The position numbers and the translations under genes are program-made. A DNA stretch of 28,309 bases, taken from contig NW_014040466.1 of assembly GCF_001186125.1 (NCBI RefSeq), forward strand, positions 69,492-97,800. Reading direction: 5' to 3'. Each line of letters begins with the position of its first letter. Positions within the stretch are counted from its first letter, which is position 1. The DNA is from Sphaeroforma arctica JP610. Its lineage: Eukaryota > Opisthokonta > Ichthyosporea > Ichthyophonida. Positions 1 through 10,500 of this stretch are shown here, one piece after another. The notes beneath the pieces are model-generated. The model made no database searches, was not told the DNA's origin, and saw only the letters and a program-made list of their open reading frames with translations.

Positions 1-294
1 ATAAGCTGCGCATTTTCAACGGATAATGGCGATATCCGTTTTGGTGTTAGTAGGCAAACGCGGGCTACATCTGGAGACGGCGCAGATGGGGCTGAGGTGA
101 CCACTGGCAGTGTTTCAGGAGCCGATGTGTGTGTAGTGGAGGCCAAAAGAGTTGCCAGTGATACCTCTCAGTGCACTTTCGATTGGGCGTTGGAGGAATC
201 GGGAGTGTTTGTTCTGGAGTGGGACAACGGCTACTCACGGTCCAAGAGCAAGGTTCTGCACTTTACAATAGAGAAACTGTGGTCTTCTTCGTAG
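1..294 (+). CDS. C-terminal end of a GOLD-domain protein (SEC14-like/p24-like), 5' partial
   Basis: The frame is open from the first base of the window to a TAG stop at 292-294, giving about 97 residues of a last exon whose start lies outside the window. The reading contains DIRFGV near the start and the block ESGVFVLEWDNGYSRSKSK near the end. This matches the GOLD beta-sandwich pattern of SEC14L proteins (a 'DV.FG' strand, then 'pG.YvLrfDNtyS...aK...ytvev'). GOLD domains occur at the C terminus of SEC14-like phospholipid-transfer proteins, in patellins, and in p24/TMED cargo receptors. Here the protein ends about ten residues after the last strand with no transmembrane helix, which favours a soluble SEC14-like or ACBD3-like protein over p24. 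The GOLD fold is well supported; the parent family is inferred. No AATAAA was seen close after the stop. Confidence 0.75.
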   Translation: MSCAFSTDNGDIRFGVSRQTRATSGDGADGAEVTTGSVSGADVCVVEAKRVASDTSQCTFDWALEESGVFVLEWDNGYSRSKSKVLHFTIEKLWSSS

Positions 295-2175
295 TAAACA
301 TATTTGTCTTGCATAGCAATATTCAGATTCTCATATTTTTTATTCGCATAGCGCCTGTTCTTGGTTTCCATAGTCTGAGCCTACATGTGTAACTGTATAT
401 TCCTCCAGCCGATATATGTAACTGCTTGTAGTGGTATGGCCCTGGTGAATGTCGCTGGCATACATCAATTGGAACTAGTATGTAAATTAATATAGCGTTT
501 TAACTGTGGTCTATGGCACAGGATCGCCGCTTGGTCTAAGTAAGACACGGGATATTGAATAACTAATACTTTAGCTACTCTTTAGTATGTTTGTATCGTG
601 ATAGTTATGATCATAGAATCGTGAATTATTAGCTCTGTAGTATACTGCACCGCAAGTGTTGAGCGGTATACGGTGATCAAGAGGTGTTCGCCGCAAATCA
701 ACGAGAACGTAGTCATACTTTTTACAGTATATACATCCCTGGCTTACTGTTCCGAAGCGTAGATAATATTATTTTCAACTAGCCGGAGTTTTCAATGTTC
801 GCAGTTCACACCTTGACTGGATTCCTTTGTATTGATATGTCCCTGCGAATGTAGGCAGTGGGCACTGATACTACTTATTATGTCTTATTTTTAGTACGAG
901 AGGGATTAGGAATACTGCTGAGAATGGAAGGCACAAGATGCAACAGTGAGACTATTCATATTACTAAACACAAGATTCTTCTACTTTTTTTAATTTAAAA
1001 AAAAAAATAGAGGTATCTCGTGTTTAGTGAAATAATAGTATTTGTTCTGTATTTATTATTATTGTTTTAAAAGAAAAATATTATATTTTCACTTTTTCAG
1101 GGAGATGTATAAAAATAGGCTCAAAAAATCAAATACAGTAAATACAATTTTGCTCCAAGCCTGGAATTTGCATAGCCTACTAAAATCAAAATTTCAAACA
1201 GCAATGAGCAACTCAGCTGCTCAGGCCGCCAAGAGTCAAGACGTGCCACAGGGCACAGGGCACAGGGTACACGCCCACACCCACAAGCCCTGGTGGCTGG
1301 TGGCTGGTGCCAGCAGCCAGAGTGTTCACTGTTCAGACTCTCTCAAAAAGTTTCCCGTTAAAACGTTTACAAAACATAAAAATAAACATTAACGTTCAAT
1401 TTTTATTTCATATGTGGTTATGGTCCATTTCGTTGTTTCTAGGTGTAAATACGAAGTTCAATTTTGGGGTTTTTATGTATCACATACAACCGTCTAAACC
1501 GTTAAAACTACACCCATAACGTAATGAGCTTAGTAATCAGTTTTTACTGTTCACTGTTCATCAGTTTGCCTAAGCCTGGCGGCTGACGGCCCTGACTGGA
1601 CTGTCTGTCCCGTATAGAAAAGCTGACAAACTAAATATGTGCAAATGCCGCCATCCTAATAAGGATAAAATCATATTGTTCTCAAATCTCAATGTTATGC
1701 GCATGTATTTATAAATATCACTATATCAGTTCCTTTCTCAATATGAAACGTTTTCAAATCCAATCGTTTTTGCTGCAATTCTTTCGTATTGCTTTCGTCT
1801 CGAGTGAATAGTACGTAGATCTTTTTTAGTTTTTTACGTGTATAAATTTAATCATTCTGCGCTATTACATACATTGAACGTTTATTTCTGCAAGTGGGTG
1901 AATTGAGTCGGAGGAACATCTTGATGACTCGACCTATGAACGAATGTGTTATTTATGTAAATACGTGTATTTCACTGTAAAATAAATGGTAAGAAAATGA
2001 AGTTAGAAATATATAAAATACTTGTATACTTTTAATCGTCCAAGTAAGCGACCATTCTATGTATCCTATCTGAACGAGTCGTCTGAAGGTCTGAACGGTT
2101 TGGCATTGACACTATATCCATCATAAACTTAGTCTAAGCTTCAGCTGAGAAGGCGTTAACGCACTCCAGGAAACC
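295..2175. other. Intergenic region between the GOLD gene and the ABCA gene
   Basis: About 1.9 kb without a convincing coding exon. It holds the presumed 3' UTR of the upstream gene and the promoter/5' UTR of the transporter, both on the plus strand. Visible items are a hairpin with poly(T)/poly(A) core at 963-1028, a short GGGCACA-type reiteration near 1247-1268, and AATAAA-like strings near 1378 and 1980. No TATA box or other promoter element could be fixed with confidence. Confidence 0.6.
963..1028. repeat. Inverted repeat enclosing poly(T)-poly(A)
   Basis: ACTAAACACAAG at 963-974 pairs with CTCGTGTTTAGT at 1017-1028 (11 of 12 positions). Between the arms lies a T-run followed by an A-run, so the whole 66 bases can fold into a long hairpin. 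It could be a minimal foldback element or a cleavage/termination-region structure; nothing decides between these. Confidence 0.45.
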
Positions 2176-2338
2176 ATGATCGGGCGGTTAGCGCAAATCC
2201 GCCTTTTGGTGTGGAAGAACTTTAAGTTGCAAAGCCGTAGGCCCATTGGGACTATAGTGGAAATAATAGTCCCAGTGCTATTTATGAGCATTATGGTGGG
2301 ACTGAAGCAGATTGTGCCTTTCGAGTCTGGTGGCCCAG
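2176..2338 (+). CDS. ABCA exon 1: start codon and TM1
   Basis: Codons 1-55. The ATG has A at -3 (ACCATG), and an in-frame TGA lies upstream at 2146-2148, which fixes this start. [16 protein letters not shown] is the usual ABCA N terminus, followed by SRRPIGT and a hydrophobic TM1 (about 25-46). The donor GTATGC begins at 2339; phase 1. Confidence 0.92.
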
Positions 2339-3072
2339 GTATGCGGAATATGCGGAATATAGGAAGCAGCAAAGAGCTTAAGAAACTGTTCAAGCACAAG
2401 AGAATGCTGTTGTATATCTTGCGTTGAATTGAATCACAGCAAACAACAGTGTAGACTGACACATTGTTGTTTCCGATATATGCAGTTTTCAATGCCGCAG
2501 ATCAGGCGATCAATGAGATGCCGTACCCAAATGTAACGCAGTACCTTTACTATCCTGCGTCAGGACAATGTAAGTTATGTATACCTGCATGCATACAAGT
2601 TATGTTTGCATATACTTTTATTTCGAATTTGCGAACGGACTTTCATTTCAAACATTCGCAAATTCTCGTTCTCCCGCCTGAAACATATGTTTCACCATAT
2701 ATATTCACCATATATGTTCGAGTGTTAAGATTACATAGTGAGGCTTCGAATAGTTATATCCCGTTTTTACAGTACAGGAATGCGTTCGTTATTCATTTTA
2801 CCACGGAAGGCCTTTTGAATAGACTGTTGTTGAAAAAGTTGGTCATCTGACTGAACTATGTAGCGTTATATATATATGCACAATTAATATATATATATAT
2901 ATATATATATTATATTACTTATATAGACATGTATATATATATATTACTTATATATTACTTATATTTTACTTATATATATATATAGATGTATATTATATAT
3001 ATTACTTATATATATATATATATATATGTATATAGTAAATATATATATACAAGTATATATGTATATAATATA

Positions 3073-3118
<46 letters not shown>

Positions 3119-3231
3119 CGTGTGTATATGTTTGTATGTACATAAATAGTTTATATCAGTAGATGTATAATAATTTTTATATATTAATATATAATAATAT
3201 TAAACAATGCATAGTGCATATGTATATGTAC

Positions 3232-3265
<34 letters not shown>

Positions 3266-3291
3266 ATCTTTATACACATGTATATATCTTC

Positions 3292-3334
<43 letters not shown>

Positions 3335-4503
3335 TTATTTATATATTTATATAGATATAGATATAGATACATATATACACTAAGCCTGATCACACTCGCA
3401 TATATACTACACGTGACTCGTCTACACACAGCGGCCATTATAACGGAGTACATCGCTCAACAGCAAGGAGGCGGTATAATTACTACCGGCACGGATAACG
3501 AAACTGAATTGGCAGAATTGGGTCGCGGTAAACCCGATGTTGTTGGTAAGCTGCATACTGGTCGAGTGTCTGTTCTATTATTATTTCATATATTTGCCAC
3601 AAGTATATAGATATCTCTTCACGATAAGTATATGGATATCTCTTCACGATAAGTATATAGATGGCTATTCAGGATAAGTAGGTGAATTGAACACCCACGC
3701 AGCAAGGCATAATGAACTGTATGTATGTACAAACACTTAGTGCTGTGTTTATACCAAGGAACGATGTAGCAAGATAAGAGGCAAAGATACACGCACACGT
3801 AGTTTTTACATTTTATCGAAGAGTGTGTCGTTTGATTGAGAGGCGCAGAGCCGGAGGATGTGTCAATATTCTCAGAATGCATGTATAGCGGAGTACGAAG
3901 GACACAGAGTTTCGAACCTTTAAAATCCGAAACAATTCACAAGTCTCAAGAACTTGTATCAGTGTTGGGATCTATATCAAGTACTTATCGAGATCCTCTC
4001 CTATTCCTATCAAACATTATGAGATCCTCTCTGAGGGATCCACGCAGAACAATGAACAGGCTACCTGTTTGTACAGTCCTCTGAGGCGGTATGAATATAT
4101 GTAGGGATTTATTAGGGGCTCCATCAGAAATGTGAGTATTGAGTGCACGATAACCAAGTTACCGACTTCACATCATTGGTGTCGATAGTAAACATTGCTT
4201 ATTTATGATATCATATTGTGCCACGCAGGAATCATATACAACAACACCGTCAACGGAAACCTTCCCGAGGACGATGTACAGATCACGTTACGGTTTCCAT
4301 ACGCACCGTCATGCACACAGTACAACAAGGGCTGCAATGACAATAGCAAGGACTGGGATACCACTGTGCGATACACAACACAAGGGTTCTTCGACAAAGG
4401 ACCGAAACTGAAGGACAACGCCGTCACTGATTCCCAGTAAGATGAACAATTCTGTTGAGCCTTGCGCGGTTATGAGTGTGTCTGATACTGCAATATATAT
4501 AAA

Positions 4504-4557
<54 letters not shown>

Positions 4558-7500
4558 ATATATATCATATAAATAACATACATATTTATGTATACATACA
4601 CACACATTATATATATATATATATATATATATTATATCTATATATAGTTAGTGTTAATTATTGTTCCTATACATACAGCTGACTCTCTGGCATGATAAAT
4701 GCATATCTCTAGGTATTGGTATAGTGGGTTTGGCCGATTGGAGTGGGAGTTGGGCCAGGCGGTGGCCTCTCTGCGCAATACAGGTGCTTTGGGCGCTGAT
4801 GTTCAGCAGAACATTGACTACCGAGTGCAGACCTTTCCCTTTGCTGAGTATATTCTCAATCAGTTTGCGACGGTATGTATGTGTTGTATATAGCGTATAG
4901 GGCTGTTGTTGCTATGCGTGTTGCTCTGGTAGTCTGTGCGACGGCAACGTGATCGTGCCCTGTAATGTAATGTGAGCTGTGTGTGCACACATACACGCGC
5001 AATCATATATCAGTATACACACTGAAGCATAGCGATGTTGGATCCGAACATTCAACGGGTATACTTCCTATTATATGCATATTACATATTTTTTAGTACA
5101 GATGTGTGCGTATACACTAGAAAGATGTGGGATAGATATGCAAGTAAGTGAGTACGCATACTTAATAAGGCTCGAATGTAAAACCAGGCTTTGTTTCTAT
5201 GTTTCTAGGTTTTGATCGAGCATGAGGCCATACTATATCCAGGCATATGTGCATTGTTTTTATCCGTGAAGATTTTTATGCAAGTAGAAATCGACGCATG
5301 TATAAGTTCGAAGGATATTGAAAGTATCTATAAATTGCTCGATACATATGTGCGTGTTTGTGGTACACATATCCAACATCAATTCGCCCCCAACCTTCTT
5401 GCTGCGATTCAAATTGATCCGATAACTGGTTTTCCAACCCATTTTGCGATATAAAAAAAAGCTCTTTTCAGACCACTCTTTTTATCAGCAAAACATCCTC
5501 ACCCCGTGTTCGATCATTTCCACAGTTTGGCATCAAGTTTACCATGCCGTTGATTCTGGTGCTCGCCTATACGTACCCCGTGCTCACCACCACCCGCGAA
5601 GTGGTACTGGAGAAGGAACTCAGGCTTAAGGTATTACGTGGATGGATCTCTGTGTAGCTTGGTGTATTGTTGTATTGTCGTACTCGACGAATATACGAGA
5701 GATTGTACGGGAAGGGCTTGTATTCCGTATTTGTGTTGGTATTGGGATGGCATGGGTCCTGCAGAGACCGCTTGCATCATTTGTCCACCAACGAGATACA
5801 CAGTACCCCGCACGCACAGTGTTGTGTACAATTGCATGGCAGGGCTCTATACCACTAGCACGTGAGAGAATGCCCTTTTAGTATGTACTTCATTCTTATG
5901 TAACTGACAGTTATCGTCGATATCTAATCACCAGATGTATAAACTGGTACCGATTCTGGTGTGTTTGTCTTAGCATTCTTTTGTTGATACACCTGCAAGC
6001 ACAGATACATCAGTGTTTAAATGGGTCTTTGTGAAGATGGTGGGCCTTCCGCCCAACACGACCTGGGCTGTACGGCTACTCAATAGCAAGATACTGACAG
6101 TATATGTGTTTCTCATTGCCTGCAGTGATATACTCAACCAAGTCTGTCACATAGACCTCACAATTCTCCACGTGTGCACGTGGTTAACACCCTAGTACAA
6201 AGCCATGAAGGCGATAAAGCTCTCACCACTTGTTGAACGGTGTGGTTGCTTAAGAGTAGTAGATACAGACCGTCTAAGGACCTGTCATCCTCTATATTCA
6301 ACACACCCATAGCCATTCTCACACAAAGCAGGCGAGAAATATTCAAGCAACCACCTTCGAGCCATCTATAACCTTTAGAGTTTAGGGTTTTAGATTTCGT
6401 ATAACGCTACTATACCTCGAGTGACCAAACCTGTGTCAACCTGTACGTGCGCTACGTTCAACTAGGAAGCCATGAAGATGATGGGGCTCTCGGCCACCAC
6501 CAACTGGACTGCGTGGTTCCTCAAGAGCTTCATCCTGCTGGCAATCTCGACGATCATCTCACTGTGCATCCTGTCGTTTGGCGACATCGTGCTGTACTCC
6601 GACATGAGCGTAATCACCTTCTTCTACTTCTCCTTCGTGGTAAGAATGCGTGTGTATATGTGCATTACACCGATACGGGGCTATGTATGCGTCGTTACAC
6701 CGATATGGGCTATGTATGCGGGCGTCTATACCAGTACGGACCTTGGTCAGAGCCTATCAAACGAGACCATGAGGCAGGCCTTTGAATGAAATGATTTAAT
6801 TCTCGACCGGATACATATCAACATGCCATAGGGTTATACGCGTTTTTCAATAAGTTGGCGAAGATTCAGGCAATTGAACAGTCTTATCAGAAAACATGTA
6901 CCCAATGGGATAGTATTACCCCCTCATGGTTTCTTTCTACTACAGATGTATAATATATATATATATCTTTATATATATATATATATTACTTTCGCATGTT
7001 ATTTATTTATTCATATCCCCGTTCTTGTCTTCGCTCTTTCGTTGACACAGGTGGAGGTCATTGCTATTTCGTTTATGATGTCAACGTTCTTCCAGAGTGC
7101 CAAGATCGCTGCGCCTGGGTCGGCTATTATCTTCATGCTCACCTTCCTGCCCTTCCAGTTGGTGACAATGTAAGACAATGTATATATATATACTATATTA
7201 TAAACACACACATACGTATATATAGATATTTATATATATATATATATAGTTATAAATTTATGTATATATATATATATAACATGTTTGAGATGATACGAAA
7301 CACTTGCGTACACACAAGCAGTCACATTCACTATTATACGAATCTGGCTGTATTTGATCTCGTATACAGTTGTTCACTATAAAAACACACGCACTAGGAC
7401 AAGCCTATGCATACAGTTTAACGGGAAGAAAGCCATCAGCCGTACAACTGTCATGGTGGTATCCAACAACACATTGGCTAATATCGGTATGGGAGTATGT

Positions 7501-10500
7501 GCTCTTGATACGCATCTACTGGATGCGTGCGTGGGCACAAGGTGTTCGCTGACATGCGCACTGACACTTTTTCACTTACATATACTCACTCACACTTTTT
7601 TACTACATATAGCTCACTCACACTTTTTCACTTACATATGCTCACTCACACTTTTTCACTTACATAAACTCACTCACACTTTTTCACTTATATATAGCTC
7701 ACTCACACTTTTTCACTTATATATACTCACTCACACGTTTTCACTTACATATAGCTCTCACTCACGCGTACCATGACATGCCTATGCCTATAGCTCGTCA
7801 GGAGGACAGCCCTCGGCCGTACAAGTAGCATGGTCGTCGCTGTTTGTGAACTCAGCCCAGGCGTGGGGGTGGACAGTCATTGGACAGTTCGAAGAACTTG
7901 CCAGTCCTCTAACGTGGTCTAAACTGTTCAGTGGAGCGTCGTATGACTCTGAAATGAGTCTGGTGAGTCGTTGGGTCAGAATAGTGCGCCTGCGATTGTC
8001 GTACACGCAGTTTATGGGATGCTGTTTCTCCGATGGGTATACGCCTAAGCGGTCATAGGTTTGTTATTGTCGGTGATGTGTTGCGCGATGCATATAGTGA
8101 ACTGACAGGTACAAGGCATGGTCTCAGCAGACGCTTACCTGAATCCTAAAACTCTGAATCAGACACTTGCCCATGACATCCGGCTTTAAATTCTGGTTGC
8201 TTGTTGTATAGTTGACTGATATAGGGTTCAGGGGTTTGAAGGTCCAGGGTTTCAGGGTTTGTGACAACTATTACTATCAACTATTACTATCACTATCACT
8301 ATGAAGTCGCGGATGCCAAGCTCAGACGGGCGGGGTGGTTCTGTGATTTGTTATTATCGTCTTACCCTCGAAATTCAATTCAATTAGGGTCTGGTGACAA
8401 CAATAATGCGATCAGTTACATTCCGTATTCTCTACTTTTCTGGTTTGTTCCCATTTCGTCCTCACCCAATCAAATTAGGATCTGGTGATAACCATGATGT
8501 GGCTGGGCACGTTCCAGTTTCTGTTCATCACGTTCTACGTCTTTCCAAATTCAAATTCAATCCAAATCAAATTAGGGTTTGGTGATAACCATGATGTGGC
8601 TGGGCACGTTCCTGTTCCTGTTCGTCACGTTCTACGTCGAGCGTGTGTTCCCAGGCGAGTTTGGGGTGGCCCAGCCCTGGTACTTTCTCTTCACCAAGAA
8701 GTACTGGCAATCGCCCGCCAAGCGCCGCAGCGATCTAGGCGACGATGTCACAGTTGCCAATATGTCGGTAAGTACGCTGACGCGCACTGACACTCCTGTT
8801 TATTTTTGCATTTCCTTATTCAAGCACTGTAGCTGAACTGCTATATATGGTAGAATCGAATTGCTATATACGGTATAAAATTATTGTATATGGGGTATCC
8901 TGAGCTGTTTAACGGGTAATGTATATCTATATTTCTAGAAAACGTCATTGTCAGGGAAGTCATGTAATGTATATATATATCTATTTCAATGTATACATAT
9001 ACATATATACACGTTTCATAACAGACAACCATTATCAATGACGACGACGCCGTGATCGAGGCAGAAGAGGAGGGCAGGACATCAGGCGTGGTAGTCAACA
9101 ACCTAGTCAAGGTAGGTGTATATACAGACACTCAATCAAACCGTCACGGTAAATGTATATTATTATACAAACCTGCGTAGGAATGTGTACATGTATATTT
9201 GTAAAAAAAATTCACGCATATGTGTACGTATATTTTTATATATACAGATTTTCTTTAGTCTTATTAAGGGAAATATATACATAAATTTGGTTAACCTGGT
9301 AAAGATAAGTATTTACAGACTGTTGTTTGTTCGAGTGATCACGCAATGTTAGAACCAAGTATTTAGCCAAATGTTTTTATCCGTATCTTTCAAACTGACA
9401 CTCCCATTTTGTTTCCGAATTTGAACCTAAATCTCCATTCAATTCGCAAATTGGTATTGCACATCCCGATATTGTTTCAAGTACAGATCAAATTTGTTCC
9501 TTCTAGCCGTAGTAGATTCACGTGATGCACTATAAATGTGTCGAACTAAATTGTATGTTTAGTATATTCGAATGATGTCTGTCTGCATTGACGGCACAAA
9601 TGTGACAGCGATTACGAGTGTGTTGTAGAGTGTTTGTGTGTACAAAGATGCTGTTAAGGGTTCGGGCGTGGTAGCGTGAAAGTAGGGTTAATCATAAAAA
9701 TAATCGGTGAAAGTTATGGAAATATAATCTGGCCAATGTATGTACATATATTTAGGTATGTGTATATATACATGTACAAATTCTGATTCGAATATTATTT
9801 ATATACCATTATATACATAAATATATATATATATACAGTTCATGTAATCTGATAAAACTTTTGGATTATCTTATATTACTGAAAAGAGATGTCAAAACCT
9901 ACAGTAATATGTATGTAGTCAACGTTATACTGATTCGCAATACCCGCACACCGGTATGCGCAAAGGACTATAGACGTATTTATCTAGTATTGCAATCTGA
10001 ACAGGCTGCTATCAAAGTACAGATCTGCGAACGAACTTGTAGGCATATTATGTATACTTGTGATTGTGCACAGACAACACAAACATATACATGCCACGCG
10101 TTGTACGCATACATCTCATTCCGAAATGGCGCGAGTATAGCCTTAAACACGCCTGGCGTATTCTCACACAGCAATATTCGAACGGCAAGTTAGCTGTGAA
10201 TGGAGTCTCCCTGAAGATGTACGAGAACGACGTTACATGCCTATTGGGGCACAACGGTGCTGGAAAGACGTCTACCATGTCTATGCTTACAGGTATGCTT
10301 ATGTACGCACATATATAAATCTATAGATATATTATATTATTATATTATCAAATTGTTACATAATAATATTGTATTATATATATACATTATTATTATTATA
10401 TTAGTATATCATTATTATTATTACTATTTTTTATGGTATTATTATAAAATATTTTATAATAATATATATACAAACACATACACACACACATATATATATT

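Noticed and set aside
1042-1519. Possible small genes in the intergenic region
   Set aside because: Low-complexity content, no recognisable domain, no supporting signals.
2866-3453. Open frames rich in Tyr/Ile in TA microsatellites on both strands (also near 17000, 21200, 22400, 24100, 27200)
   Set aside because: Simple-sequence artefacts with no coding bias or splice support.
4036-4060. CCACGCAG near 4042 as a duplicate of the exon 4 acceptor (CCACGCAG at 4221-4228)
   Set aside because: Match is only eight to ten bases with little following similarity, too short to call.
5212-5454. 80-codon open stretch in intron 5
   Set aside because: No similarity to ABCA, and exons 5 and 6 join in phase without it.
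5935-5965. GATTCTGGTG near 5954 as a relic of exon 6
   Set aside because: Only about ten shared bases, within chance.
9861-10171. Upstream extension of exon 12
   Set aside because: NBD1 strand coding in exon 11 (VVVNNLVK) joins directly to QYSNGK at 10172 in phase 0; sequence upstream of that AG is unlike the family.
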